Below are positions 33,263 to 46,674 of a stretch of DNA of 64,000 bases, piece by piece (the stretch's first letter is position 1; each line of letters opens with the position of its first letter). Source of the stretch: Isoetes taiwanensis (lineage: Eukaryota > Streptophyta > Lycopodiopsida > Isoetales > Isoetaceae); NCBI GenBank assembly GCA_021234155.1, contig JAJEKV010000315.1:1-64000 (forward strand), in the 5' to 3' direction. Both the position numbers and the translations under genes were made by a program. The notes below the pieces were generated by a model that saw only the letters and a list, made by a program, of their open reading frames with translations, was not told where the DNA came from and ran no database searches.

Positions 33263-36060
33263 GACATTGCTAGGCGTAATGGGACCTACTTTTTTGCCGG
33301 TTTTCTTTGTCTTAGAATGAAATCAATAGAAACATTTTTTGCATCATATGGTGGCTCCTCCATTTCGTCTAGATACATGCATCTTTTCTATGTGTTAAAT
33401 GATTTTTATTCTATTGAATTGGTTCTTTTATTGGCTATTCTAGCCTAGGGATATGTCATATCCTATATGTTTGGTGTTTTTTCTAACTTTCTTTCTAGTT
33501 GACACGCTCAATTGATGAACTTGCCTCATGGCTCTAGGTTGGTGGACCGATATCTCTCGCCACTATTTCATCATGTGGTGGCTTACTCAATTTTATCTAG
33601 ATACATGAATGTGGGTATTTTCCATTTTCTATAGAGGGATTGGTTATTTATCATAAATTGACTCTTTCTAGACTGTAGAGATATGTCCCCATAGAAACAA
33701 TGTAGAGACAATGTAGAGACAATGTCGATGTCCCCACCATTATTTTTGTAGGAGTGTCTTGTTTTCCTCATTTCCACCTTGACTTCGGATACTTCTAACC
33801 TACCCACAACCATAACTTTGGTTCACATTGCATTTGCTTACCCCTTCCTTTTTGTTAGGCCTAAGGCTATTGTCTTGGCTTCCCATCTTGTTTTGTTCAG
33901 ATTCGATTTTTGCCGCCTTTTTTTCTTTCACTCTTCCTTCCCTACGTTCCTCCAAACCCCATAATCGCCTCCACCCTTTTGTCAACCTAGCCCACTTCGG
34001 GATCACTTTTAGGCATTCAGAATCTTCCTAGGAGCGGCTCACATCTTTAGCTTGTTCTCTCTCCCTCCCTCCCTCTTCAAGTCATGTTTTCATTCCATTT
34101 AAGTATTTTACGACGGGTTTTACGCCACTTTGTTATTTATGGCTCAATTTCTTATACTTATGTTACGTATTTGAGTTTGGACCTATACTTGAGTTGAACA
34201 TTTGGGTGCATTTAAGAATTTGTAATTACTCGGATTTCATGAGGGTGCTCGATTTTAGTCCTTTTGATTTATGTTCACTTTTTTTACTTTTGGCATTTTA
34301 CGGGGATTCTTCCCCTGGGCATGTGGTCCATATCGTAATGGCCTTTCTAGCCATTTTGTTTTTTTCCACGCATGGGTCTTGTCTTCTTTCAACCTCTCTC
34401 TCTCCACTCGCTACCATTAGGTCGCTCAATTTTTCCATTGACATTCCATTTCATGTTTACATTGATTAACCTGGCCATGGATTTTATGTTAAGACCTTTT
34501 ACTTTTTTGCACCTATGTTTGCCCTTGATTAATCAGCTTGTGGGAATTGCACTGGTATGGCTCATTATGCTATCTATTTTATGCTCTTGCTACTTGGCTT
34601 TCTATGCATACAAATTCTATTGAGTTTTTTCTATATTATTAGAATTCCTGATGAGTGGGGCATTTATTCCTAACTTTTCAGGCTTTTTTGCATGGTCCTA
34701 CATTACTTCTGAACGTGTTTTCCTAGGAGGTTGTTCTGATGTGCGTCCTTCTAGTTGATTTGAAATTATTTAAGATGATGCGCGAGCATTTGCCTTTTTA
34801 AACTTATGGGTGCATTCACATGGTTTTGACTTGATAATGTTTTCCATAAGGTATGTTTTTGCACATGTATATTATTTTTAGAATATGAGGTGAATCTAAC
34901 TCTGTTAGCCTGACCCGATCTTGGCTCTCTTAATATTCACCTTCACTCTCCTATTCTTGTTCCAGACCATTTCACAGACCGTATGCACCTCTTTGCTATG
35001 TACTTCTATTTGATGCCAACCTTATTTTGCTTTTGACCTTCCTCGTGACTTTTGACTTTGCGTTAATATGTCTGCCACCTCTATTCTATTCTATTCTCTA
35101 ACTTTACCTTATCCCTCGTTTCCATCAATGCTGCTTATTTCATTTATTTAGTGTGCCTATATTTGGTCATACCTGGGCCGACATTTCGCGTCACATAAGT
35201 CTAACTTAACCTTGTCCATTGTTTTTGTCATACTCTTCATCTTCAGGCTTATATTCAAGGGTTCTTAACCTTCCTCTTGACTTTGTGCTCCCCGTTGTTT
35301 GTTCCTCTACTTCAACCTCGCTCTCTCGCTCTAGTAAGCACGCTTTTATATTAGGGTATTTTTTATAGGTTTCATTGTGTTTATTGCTTATATAGCACCA
35401 ATTTTATGGATTTGGGTGATCTTTTGTTTATGTTAGCTCCCCTTCGCCATAGTCACAAGAGGGCTTTTTTCCGCGCATCGCTTTACTCAATTATATGTAA
35501 CATTATATACCCATTGTGTTTTTCATTTCCTTTAACATGTACATCTCCTCCTTTGCTTTTTATTGTGCAAATACCAGATGGCCCTCGCTTTTGCTAACAA
35601 TATGTCCTTCCATGTAGTCATTCTACCATATGGCTAACCTCTTGACACTCCTCTTTTGACCTTGCCATTGTTGATTTTCGCTTCCTCTTTTCTTTTGGCC
35701 ATAAACCTCACCTTGACTTTGGCCTCACATTTCCATGAATTGTTTGTGCATAGCCACCCTACTTTCTTCAAACTTAAGCCTCGCTTTTTCTTTGATCCAT
35801 GATGTGCTCCCCAAATTTAACTTCACTCTCCTCTCCCTTGACCTTCCCTCTTGATTTGTACCGGACATGTCCGCCACTTCCCCCCTCCACCTCTTCATAT
35901 TCACAAGGTTATTCATATTGCTATTCACCAATTTTGCAAAAAAAAGATCATTTCTTTTGAGCTCCATAGCACAATTTTACACCGTGCCCATAAGTTTATG
36001 GATGTGGCCCAGTCCAGACTTACATGTGTTCTTCCCGAATTTGACTCTAGTAAACAACTC
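33263..36060. other. pyrimidine-rich non-coding DNA with recurring CCTTGAC words
   Basis: No gene recognised. Words such as 'ttgaccttcc', 'cttgacttt' and 'catgtccgccac' recur at about 35030, 35280 and 35700-35880, and again at 39370-39600 after the second LINE, so diverged copies of one repeat are likely. Confidence 0.45.
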
Positions 36061-36122
36061 CTCTCTCCTCCCTCCCTCCCTCCCCTCCCTCCCTCCCTCC
36101 CCTCCCTCCCTCCCTCCCCTCT
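36061..36122 (+). repeat. (CCCT)n microsatellite
   Basis: Runs of CCCT and CCCCT over about 60 bp. A sister tract of TCCC lies at 39310-39356. Confidence 0.95.
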
Positions 36123-36389
36123 CAAAGACCTTGACCTTTGATGTATTTTTGAACTCAGAGAAGGGAGTAATTTGCCTTCGAATGTTATTTTTAGAAGGGA
36201 CGGTAATTTGTTCTGCTGTAGTGGAATGTTATTTCTTTGGGGTTTAATGGTTAACCAAGAACAATGTAAACGGTCGAATTATTTGGAGGATATTTTCTAT
36301 AATGTTGATTTATTTTGTTTTGAAGATTGGTTTATTTGGTAAATACATATTTCATTTTATTTCATTTCATTTCTCTCTCTCTATCTCTC

Positions 36390-36461
<72 letters not shown>

Positions 36462-36480
36462 AATGGCTGGTAATTTATCA
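36122..36480 (+). repeat. dispersed repeat R3, copy 1, with (CT)n tract
   Basis: It reads 'aaagaccttgacc', 'gagaagggagtaattt', 'atgttatttttag', then a long CT tract (about 36371-36459) and 'gaatggctggtaatt'. The same order recurs at 38971-39300. It leads directly into the second LINE, so it may be that LINE's 5' leader. Confidence 0.75.
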
Positions 36481-38775
36481 AGAACGCAAAAAAGTAAAAT
36501 ATGCATTGGAGGATTTAAAAGCAAAAGTCGGACATACAAGCCATGCGATAGAATATCGCAAAAGTTAGTGAGGCAGAAAAAACTTGCATACTTACAAAGG
36601 AAGCAAGAAGAGTTTGTAGCAAGAATTACTAAGAGATCCTAAACGATTCTCGGGTCTCATCTCAAACAGTAAGACAAAGAACATGATATGTTGGACGCTG
36701 ATGCTTAATTGCACATGTGCGTAGGGCTCTATCACATCGATGATATTAATGATAGCATGCAAAAAAGTGGGTCAGATTTGGTGTTAGATGTGGGAGATGT
36801 TCATAAGGGAATAAAAAGCTTTTAACTTCAAGGCTAAGGATGTATATGGGTTGGTTGCCGAGATGGTAAAATGGGCGGTGTGTCTCTACTATTTGCATTA
36901 TTATGCTATGCTAAACGATGCACTTAAAAAAAATGGCTTTCCCAAAACATGGCAAAAACGCGGGTATCTCCAATTCATAAGGCGTGAGATACTCAAGATC
37001 CCGGAAATTATCGAATGGTGATGGTAAGTAGTTTCTTTGCTAAGTTATTTGCTACGCTTGTTGAGCAAAAAATTAAGTTCATGGGTCGAGGAGAATAATA
37101 TAAGAGCCAAAGGCCAAGCAGGTTTTCGCCCCCTAATAGATCGACAATGGACCATCTAGTAACGCCGAGAGCAATTGTGGAATCAGAAGAAAAACTAAAA
37201 ACCACTATTTGCACTATTCGTTGATCTTACAAAAGCGTTTGATATGCTGAGAAGGAGGAATATTTGGGATTATATGGAGCATATTGGAGTGCCTCAGGAA
37301 TTGAGAAATGCGGTAGCTACGCTATATGAAAAAGTATTGGTACGCTTATCATTCCCTTTGGATCAGCATTGTCAAGAGGAGATTGTCAGTAATATAGGTG
37401 TCAAACAGGGATGTCCACTATCACCGACTCTTTTTGGCATTTATATTGATCAATTGGAAGGATGGATCGAACAATATGGTGGGCGAGGCACTATGCTTGC
37501 GGGATATGTAGTGATGCTCTTACTTTATGCAGATGACATCGTGATATTCGCTCGAAATGCTTGTGATATGCAAAAACACATAGACGCTCTCGCTTCTTTT
37601 TGTGATTCAACTGGTATGAAAGTGAATCTTAGTAAGGCGAAAATTGTGATATTTGGTGTGAGGGATCCTAAATATGACTTTTATTACAAGGGAGAGCGCA
37701 TTGAAATATGCCACACATATAAATATCTAGGGCTTATAGTTGATCACAATTACGCTTGGAATAAAAGCCGTTGAGCGTAGAGTGGATGTCGGCCTTAAAG
37801 CCCTTTATGCATTGCAAAAAAAATGTAAGCGTGCTGGTGTTGTAGATTGGAAACTGAAAAAAATGCTTTATGTTGCTTTGGTAAAAAGTGTTGTGCTGTA
37901 TGGATTTGAAGCATGGGGGCAGGTTTATCTCAGGAAATGTGGAAGAGGGTAGAAAAAGTGCAGAAGAAATTTCTTTTAACAGTTTTGGGGGTTAAGATGC
38001 AAACCCCTATTCAATGATGTTAGCAGAGGCGTGGATTGATGAACTTGGAAGTGGAAGCTCTTCATCGACACTAAAATATATGTTAAAAAGTTCGTGAAAT
38101 GGATGCGTAAAGATTGCCCGTGTTGGCTACGCTACAAAGCAAATTTTGAAAGGATGGTACGCGAGGTTGGAAAATGGATGCAAAATGGGATATGCATCCG
38201 ATGATGTATTTGATAATGCCGAAAGCATTTATATGGGTGGATTTGTAGTAAGGTGCAGCAGAAAATATGGCGTAATCCAGAACAAAAATGCAGTTCTATC
38301 ATATGATTAATCCAGATTTGGGCAGAAGTCCCAAGATTTGAGTGAGAAGACCCTTATTATATGCGCCATCTAATGTGCGTAATGAGGCTAAGCTCTCACA
38401 CCATTTGGGGGTTGAGGTCGGAGGTGGGGATGTTCCTCGCTTGTCGCATGCAAAGTCTCATGTGAAGATGAAATTGAAAATGAGGAGCACTTCATTCTAA
38501 AATGCCCCGCGATATCGTAACCGAGGCAAAAGTATGGTATACCATGCACGCTACATTACGAGATTTCTTCTTCTTACCGCATTAAGCATAAGCAACTACT
38601 TAACAGATGCCATGAGAGTAAGGGAATTAACTATAAAGAATGATAGACATCTATTGGATATGTATGAGATAGAGGAGATTGAGCTCGATGTCGCTCTTTC
38701 AAGAGCTTTTTATACAAGGATAATAGGCAGTGATAGCATTGTATTCAAGTGTAGTCTTCTAGACCTGATGGTCTC
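36480..38775 (+). mobile_element. second LINE, different clade, reverse transcriptase part
   Basis: Decayed RT wording begins near 36915 (LNDALKKNGFPKTWQKRG) and continues with a 'GQAGFRP' type block near 37115 and 'LTKAFDM' near 37225. The longest open part (37244-37774) carries NIGVKQGCPLSPTLFGIYID and LLLYADDIVIFA, the catalytic box. A frame change near 37755 leads to GLKALYALQKKCKRAG and LVKSVVLYGFEAWG. The tail holds MINPDLGRSPK, RRPLLYAPSNVRNEAKLS and a broken Cys/His end. The 'YADDIVIFA...LYGFEAWG' style is of the jockey/RTE-like kind rather than plant L1. No endonuclease is seen, so it is probably 5'-truncated or too decayed upstream. Confidence 0.75.
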
Positions 38776-38797
38776 ATAGCATTTCATTTCAAAATTT

Positions 38798-39300
<503 letters not shown>

Positions 39301-39309
39301 GCCAAGGCA

Positions 39310-39356
39310 TCTCTCCTCCCTCCCTCCCTCCCTCCCTCCCTCCCTCCCTCCCTCCT
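39310..39356 (+). repeat. (TCCC)n microsatellite
   Basis: About 11 units of CTCC/TCCC. Confidence 0.95.
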
Positions 39357-39800
39357 GGATATTCCATTTAGGGTTAAGTGGCTCATCTCCTTGCACTCCA
39401 CCTTGACCCACTTTGACCTCCCATCTCCTTTTTCATTGGCCATAACCTCACCTTTGACTACTAAGCTTCATTTTTTGCCCGATTGCATCGTGGATTCACT
39501 TTAACCTTCCTCTCAATTTTTCATCTTGACCTTGCTCTTGAGTTATGCCGAACATGTCTACTACTCTTTCCTCCATCTCGCCCCTCGCTTGTAAGAGTAT
39601 TATTCATTTGGGGCATTTTGTCTTGGTTTTACGAGATCTTAGTTCTATCATTGGGCATTATGGGTTATATATTTTGTTCTTAAAGTTGTTTACCATTTGG
39701 CAAAGTGCTTCTTATTTAGTACGCCTCGTTTTCATACAATAGGGTTGTTCAATATGTTCATCGATCATGTATGTGCATTGATATTAAGGTGGTGCCTTTA

Positions 39801-40085
39801 TTTCCACCGCGATAGTGACGCACATTTCTATTTCTCATGTTTTCCACCACTGGTGACGCTTTTTCTCCACCCTCCGTGATGCCGTTTATTTCCACCTCGA
39901 GGATGACGATATTTCTTTTACATGATTGTTATCCACCCGCTGGTGACGCCTTCTCCACCCTATGGGTGATGTTTCTCCACCGCTGGTGCCGCCTGTTGAT
40001 TTCCACCCCGAGGGTGACGATATTTCTTTTAACGTATTGTTTTCCACCCGATGTCGTTTCTCCACCCTATTGTGATGCTCTTTTT
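39801..40085 (+). repeat. degenerate 20-22 bp minisatellite of CACC...GGTG units
   Basis: Ten units of the form 'tttccacc-N(4-7)-ggtgacg' start near 39801, 39841, 39864, 39889, 39931, 39953, 39973, 40000, 40041 and 40060. In the better-preserved units CCACC pairs with GGTG(G), so each can fold into a small hairpin. A higher-order period of 111 bp is visible: 39889 and 40000 both start 'tttccacc-cgagg-tgacga' and continue 'tatttctttt'. No protein-coding reading is convincing. Confidence 0.75.
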
Positions 40086-40234
40086 TCGCTACATGTTGAT
40101 TTTCTAACCATTTCCTGTGTTTTGTAGAGTTCTTTGTGTTGTTTGCAGGTGTTTTACGCCTCTTGGCTTATAGTTGAGGAAGTTCTCCGGTAGTCGACCG
40201 TTTTGTGTTCTTTGCGAGTCCCTTCCTAGAGTAG

Positions 40235-40350
40235 CATCGATCCGAGTTATCGGATCGCCATAGGGACGAGCTACTATATCAGGCCATTTCTTTCGGGACT
40301 GTTATCGGCGCCTTTTCACAAACAGCCTCTTCTTCTATTCTCGTGCCTTC
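40235..40350 (+). repeat. dispersed repeat R1, copy 2
   Basis: Matches 30411-30545 in order and orientation, with small indels. Confidence 0.75.
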
Positions 40351-42540
40351 CTTCCTTCCCTCGGGCCGGGGGCATGAGTTTGCTTTTTCTAACCATTCAG
40401 TGGGTGTTTTTAGGGTTTTTTGTGTTGTTTTGTGCTTCCGCCGCCTTCTAGGGTCCCGCTATATTTTGTGTTCGCCATCAACCCATCTCCTTTCGGGTTT
40501 TCTGTGCAACACATTCAGGTTGTTGGCTTACCATTTTCATTAGGTTTTCCCCGAAACCTAAAGGGGGATTTTTATCCCGATGAGAAGTTGTCGCCATTAC
40601 CCTTCTATATTGCTCAGGCACATTTTTTACGGGTAGTCCGATATTGTTCCTATGGTCGGCTACCTCTCTATTCTTCAAAACATTGTATTATATCGGCTGT
40701 GATGAATGACAAGCATATCTATGGCCGGTTTTTTGTGTCTTTTAAGTAGTCCCTTCCCGTAATATTATATTAATGCAATGTTTATCCTATTGTTTAAATT
40801 TGTTTTCTCCGGGTTCTCAAAACTTTTGGATTTTTTTTTCGTGTTGGTTCTCTAAGGTTTGATTTATTTTTTCCGCCAAAAACGGCCCGGACTAAAAAAA
40901 TACGGGTTCGATGTGTAAGATTTCGCAAGTTTTTTTTTTTTATAAGATCGTTTTCTTCAACTGCCGGGAGATGGATAGAGATGGTGGCAAAGTTGCAGCT
41001 ACATGTAATGTTCTTTGCCGCAAATTGCCGAGGCAAAGATGCATTTAGATTTCTAATCTAATCTTTTTGTATTTGATTAATTTGGATTTTTTTTTTTTTT
41101 TAAACGAGTAGATCCAAATTTGCATCTATGCATTTTAGCTTCATCCGATGTCGGATATCGCGAGGCAATTGCATGGATTTGGCCATAGGATTTCTCTGCT
41201 GTGAGAACTATCGAAGAAGGTATTTATCTTACTTGCTAGGTTATTCATCCAGCTAGGGAGGTTATTGTATTTGCATTTCTATTTCGCAAGGTATGTCCCA
41301 AAGATGAAGTTCTTGCTACCATTTCTTCCTCAAGTTCATGGTTTTAAACAAAGTGAGGCAAGCAAATATATCATAGGTAATGCATCTTTTGAGTTTATTG
41401 GTTTAAGCAAAAGATAGTCCTTCTATTGTTTGTTTTGTTCCATATGCTATAATAAGATGTGTATAGGGCCAAAATTTTGGCCCCTTCTGTGGCCTAGGGT
41501 GTTTCTATGTGTAATTTTGCATTTTGCTAGTTTGTGCCCATGAGACACAACACAAACAAGAAATGATACAAGGTGTAATAATAATGTTGATAAAAGAATA
41601 CATACAATAGGCCCCTTTATAAGAAGCACAAAAAGAATAAAGATTGATGCCTCCCGGCATTGTATCAATCAAGATGTTTCTTGAGGTGTTTATGTTTGAT
41701 CCAAGCCACCCTAACAAAATTAGAGTTGCTACCTCTTTGCCATGGCCTTTGCCGATGCAGCCAAAGGTTGAGATAAACTTGAAAATGCAAAAGCTTTTGT
41801 TAGGAAATCTCGCAAAGATGAAACCCCTTGTACCGGTAGTGTCATTGAATGGCAATCCTGTCCAGAGCAAACAGAGCATAAGAGCTAAGTGTAAGATTAG
41901 AATTCATTTGATAATGTAAAAGAATAAATAAAAGAATGCACTACAACATCACCACATTATCACAGTAGGAAATTATATAGAGCGTAGAATTATACACAAC
42001 AAAAAATCAAGTCGAGAATGAGAATAAGTGCTCTAGCACAACGTGCCTCATTGGAATCCATTTGATAATGTAAATGAAGTAAATAAATGAATGAAATTGA
42101 GCCAATCAAATACACAGGAGGATAGATTACATAAGCTTAAATGAGTTGCCATGATGAATGATTACAGGGCATGATGTTGGAAATGGAAGGATTTTGGAGA
42201 AGAAATAAATAGAGATCATACAAAACAAGATGCTTTGAAGAAAAGATAGAGGTTCTCACATTACAGCTCTTGTCCAAGATCTGCAATTCCTTTAAAGAAG
42301 CATCTATTTAGAATATGATCAACTTGTGTTTACCTGTATCCATAGCGAAGTCTACACAGAGAGCAATGCCTATCACTTTGAAGTTCCCTCAATTGTCTTC
42401 TAAATCCTTCTGTTCAGAAATAGTCGCGATCGCCCCCAGATTGCTTTCTAAGCCACATGAGCATTTTACTAATAACATTTTCCATAAATGTTTAGGATAG
42501 TAGTCTTGGTGGTCTGTCTTTGATATTGCTTGAATAAATT
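40351..42540. other. non-coding DNA, nothing recognised
   Basis: T-tracts at 40930-40943 and 41088-41101. The overlapping frames at 41505-41919 on both strands are the longest open parts, but neither shows a known motif. Confidence 0.45.
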
Positions 42541-42547
42541 GCCTTAC

Positions 42548-43860
42548 TTGCTTCTTTTTTTTTTTTTTGTCGAATGACGAAAGCCAAAAAGTTTATTAAT
42601 CAGATAAAAAGTACAAAATTTACATGTCTCATCTAACTATGTAAGCACAAAAAGATGCCAAAGGAGCACGAGCCTAGAGCACAGTGTACTTACTCCAAAA
42701 TAGGAGACTAATGATAAGAATCAATTCGAAGATACTGAATCCAGATGCATTCCATCATTTCTGATTCAAGGGAAGAACACTCGTAGGCTGTCAGTATCTT
42801 ATTCTGGGCCACCATGATAACACCACGTGCAGATGAACAAATGCTCTTAAAGATGTGGTGTTTGCGACGCTCCCATGTCGACCACAGGAGCCAACCGGAA
42901 CCAAGATGGAATGCTCTATGTTTAGCTGGAGGCCATGCATTGGAATAGGACACCAGGAGGATGCATCGGCAGTCCAATGTACTGTTAAACAAACCTTGTA
43001 GCCAGGACCACGCTGGTTGAACCTCTGGACAATCAAAGAGACAGTGCTCAAGAGTCTCAATGTTTGAAAGGCAGAGCGGGCATACTGCAGATATGCGAGG
43101 ATCATTATGATGTCGGAAGGCATTAACACGCAGGCACCTGTGGATAACTTGTCACCATAGTACAGAGACTTTAGGGTCGAGCAACCTCTCCCAAAGCCAT
43201 CGCCATATACAACATAAAGTGGGTCGTGGAATCTATAGGTGCCGCGCATCTGGAAACTGGAGGGGCTGTGGTGCTAAAAGAAGGCGATATACTGATCTGA
43301 CAAAGTGCTTGCCTTTGTGAATATTTTTATGACGTCCCATGGCACCCTTTCAGCAATACCAACTTTCATTATAAGGGGAAATTTTTCACACCTTCTCCCA
43401 TAGAGACACATCCCATCGAGAGAGGAGGAACTTTGCCTGAAATTCAGGCCAAGACAGTAGGAGACCTGCTTCATACTATGCTTGAATAGAGACACCACCT
43501 GCAAGAATCTATCGTCTCTGTGTAAGGGGATGAAGCTGCCAATGGAGGTGCTGAGGGGTCTGGAGGCAGTGGTGCCCACTACCATGGAGTCTCCAATAGG
43601 GCGCGGATAGTGGGGCATGGCCAGAAAAGATATTTGACTGCCTTCCATGCAAGCCACGCAAAAAAGGAGAAGCACTTGGAAAACACTGCAGAGCCTAAAA
43701 TAATGCCTACGGTAGGACTGGTTTGACATGCTTCTTGTCTAGAGGGATACAGTGACCAAGAGTTTGTCTAAGACGGCGTAAACCAAGAGAGTTATCTTCA
43801 CCATTCAGGAGTCTCCAAATGAACTTTCTGAAGATCCTAGGAGATATAATGCGACACATT
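42548..43860 (-). mobile_element. 5'-truncated L1-type LINE, zf-RVT end
   Basis: On the minus strand the fragment starts in the RT thumb (RKFIWRLLNGEDNSLGLRRL near 43850-43790). It continues through broken frames such as EFQAKFLLSRWDVSLWEKV and GAMGRHKNIHKGK. It then shows the zf-RVT signature ISAVCPLCLSNIETLEHCLF followed by DCPEVQPAW (near 43090-43000) and GWLLWSTWERRKHHIFK (near 42890). It ends with GGCTTTCGTCATTCGAC plus poly-A, a usual plant L1 3' end. Frameshifts and stops are frequent, so it is a dead copy. It probably lies in an intron or the 5' flank of the ELMO gene. Confidence 0.85.
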
Positions 43861-44226
43861 TAACTTCAATTTTGTTTATATTCATTATTTTCTTCTGTTT
43901 TAGAAATATTGTACTACACCAATTCAGCTTTTGCAGGTTGATGCTTTGAATTGTATTTATTTGTGATCTGGTTCCTCAATTTTAGCAAATAGCATCTAGT
44001 CTTTCCAATTCGTCAGTGATACCTACTTCATTAAGCATAATTATAGACTTTATTTCAATCATGAATAGAAAATCAGCATCCTTCCTCATCCAGCACAAAC
44101 AATGGAAAACAAATGCAGCAAGTAGACATGACCTTTTTTCTGAGTAATTCAATCTAGGACTTCATAATTGACTGCACGTAGTTCATTCAGCAAGCAGCAT
44201 TTTGATCAATTTCTGTTTTTGTGCAG

Positions 44227-44501
44227 AAGATGAGATGGCATTCGATATGCTGTATTGTGTGGCATTTGAAGTCATGGATGCACAATGGCTCGCAATGCAT
44301 GCTTCATATATGGAATGCAAGGTATGCATTAAATTCCAATAAATTCTGTACTTCTGTGATTAATGAATTGCTATTATTTAATTGAATTTCCTTGTCCAGG
44401 CTGTGCTCGGTGCAACTCGCAACCAGATTGAAAGGGAATTGTCACTGAAAAATGTTACATCCATCAGAGATATGCCAGCATATAACCTGCTATGCGAGTG
44501 A
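44227..44501 (+). CDS. ELMO-domain protein, last two coding exons
   Basis: The first exon (44227-44321) has a GTGCAG acceptor and a GTATGC donor and reads EDEMAFDMLYCVAFEVMDAQ, then WLAMHASYMECK. The second (44400-44501), after TTGTCCAG, reads AVLGATRNQIERELSLKNVT, then SIRDMPAYNLLCE and TGA. The phase agrees across the intron. 'AFDLLYCVAF.LMD.QWL' followed by 'R.Q.ERELSLEDV...DMPAYNLL' is the C-terminal part of the ELMO/CED-12 domain as found in plant ELMO proteins, which in other eukaryotes act with small GTPases. Exons 5' of 44227 are not found within about 2 kb (a LINE fills 42548-43860), so the gene is partial here. Both exons are free of stops. Confidence 0.75.
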
Positions 44502-44558
44502 TCCTAATATATTTCCAACATATAACCTGTTATGCGAGTGATCCTAATATATTTAATT
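44479..44558 (+). repeat. 40-bp tandem duplication over the ELMO stop codon
   Basis: 'catataacctgytatgcgagtgatcctaatatattt' occurs at 44479 and again at 44519. The first copy ends the ELMO frame; the second repeats its last codons and stop in non-coding sequence. A following TTTTTCAG at about 44557-44564 could be a further acceptor for a 3' untranslated exon. Confidence 0.85.
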
Positions 44559-44975
44559 TTTCAGGATTTTGCTTTCAGAGCCCTGCAGGGCTATAGATTT
44601 TGGTATACGCCAGACTGGTTCCATGCAGAAGGAAAGTCATCAATAAAATTTTTAAGCAGGTGTCTTCAAAAAAGATTGATACTCCTGCTTGCTGTACAAT
44701 ACACAAACTTGTCAAAGAGGTAGTCCTTTGCCTCCATGGATTGTTCATGGGGCATATACATGGTTGAAAACTGAATGACTCCATTGGCAGTACTTAACTT
44801 GTCCATTCATTCTACTTTATGTTAGTAGTTTCTTATTTTTCCCTGGATCTTCTGGGTTCCCCCTAGATATTCAGGGTTTTTTATGTGCTGGAATTCTTCC
44901 AATATGATTCTTATGGAATCATGTATGTGCTGTAACTTTATATCATATGAATGAATACAAAATCTACCGTGCCTT

Positions 44976-44976
<1 letters not shown>

Positions 44977-45017
<41 letters not shown>
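44977..45017 (+). repeat. 41-A tract
   Basis: An uninterrupted A run after 'taccgtgccttc'. It could be the tail of a retroposed sequence lying in 44560-44976, but I do not recognise an element body or a target-site duplication. Confidence 0.9.
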
Positions 45018-45019
<2 letters not shown>

Positions 45020-46480
45020 GTTATAGATTCATGCTTAAAACTTGTGCTTGTAAAAGGGTTACTTACTGGTTTTGCAAGTTTCAAACTTGTTGATTGAGAT
45101 GATTGGGTTTCACATACTTGTAAAAAGTAAAATGTTTTGAGTTGAAATGCCCTAATATTTTGATGAGCTGGTTATCTTCCGATGAAACTTACTACATGGA
45201 ACTGCAATTTGTCAAGACTTTCAAAGAGTTTTACCCTTCCAAGTAAATTATGTTAAGTCATTGTACATGCTATGCATGCTGTGTGGTTTGGATAAATTAG
45301 ATGAAACAAGATCTATCCTAAAATGTTCACAAGAAATTATTTAGGCTCAATTCAACATCGATGTAAAACAAGATATCTCAATATGTTTGGGGAAATTATG
45401 TACCAACTTGCCATCAATATGAGAGTAATATCTATTTAAAAAAATGCCCTCATATGCCACCGCCTTGGAAGTGTTTGGGTAATTTTGAGGAAACTCGAAC
45501 TTTGAGGTCAATGAGTTTGGGTTATGCTTCATGTTTGTTTCGTGGTTGTGCTTCATGATTTGGCCTTCCCTTGAAAACATGTTGTGCTTCACATTTGCTT
45601 TCACTTATGTGGTAGTCCTCCCTTTTAATGCATGAGCAAGAGCTTCAGGCTAGAGTCGTTTTTGCCCCTTGGTGAAGATATAAATACACACTGGCATGTA
45701 TAGCTATAGAGATACGAAAATTTAGGGTCTAAAATGGTAAAATCTAAAATCACATCAATGCTAAGAAAAATAGTTAGGGTTTTCTATTTTGTAAGGTAGA
45801 ATTCAAAGCAACCTAAAATTAGGGAGTCATGTTGTGAAGTTGTGGTGCACATCTTACATAGTTGAGGCATGGTGCCGATATTGTAAGGCATGCTCGCTTA
45901 AATTTGATTGTTTATTCACTTGGATAATTATGTTTTAATTTTCAATTTGTGACTAGTCCTCTTACCTGTTTCTAAAATTTTCCTTTGCCTTTATTTACTT
46001 GTGTAATCTTCATAAAAGGCAAGATGGAAATATCATTCTTTATTGTCATTTCTCCAGGTCCCTAGCTAAGCTTCTAGTTGTCTCATGGGCCTAGATGGTC
46101 TCCTAAAAAAGTTAATGCAACTTTTCTTCCTTGCTTGATTTCTTTAACCGTTCCATAGTCTTTTACTAACCAAAGAACAATAACTCATAGCTTGGGGTTA
46201 TACATGATAAAGTTCATTCACAAAAGGGAGATCTAAATACTTGTAGAGGCATTCCACAATGATCCTCACTCGAATATCACAATAATAATCTAGTAAGGTC
46301 GCTGCTGGTCTCAACCCTTGGCCCAGATGATCAATTGAAATGCGCAACAAAATATATTAGACAACTGGTATGAGAAGCTATAACCCAGGTTCTGTAAATA
46401 GCTACTTAAACTAGATCTAAAAAAGCAGACCAAAACTCACCGTAGTCTTCAATATTATTAACAACGAATCATGGGTAGAG
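45018..46480. other. AT-rich intergenic DNA, nothing recognised
   Basis: Short frames only. Confidence 0.5.
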
Positions 46481-46577
46481 TGTCTTATACAATCCCTCCC
46501 CGTGGTTGATATTTGGCCCCTATGCTTGGATTGGAGGGCTAGGGTTAAGCCATGTCGTGGGGAGGTTGTATAAGGCA
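46481..46577. repeat. imperfect inverted repeat
   Basis: 'tgtcttatacaatccctcccc' at the left pairs with 'ggggaggttgtataaggca' at the right, with about 50 bp between. Possibly the subterminal part of a DNA transposon. Confidence 0.65.
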
Positions 46578-46674
46578 CCCATCCCCTAATTATACCTACA
46601 ATTTGGATGCGTAAACAAAAACGATTATATCTAATACAGAAGTCGATAATATAAATGGCATTAAAATCGACGCT

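Noticed and set aside
34061-34075. Short CCCT run as a possible telomere-like repeat
   Set aside because: The unit is CTCC/CCCT and does not match the plant telomere unit TTTAGGG.
39801-40085. CRISPR-like array
   Set aside because: Units are degenerate, spacers are only a few bases and the context is eukaryotic; it is a minisatellite.
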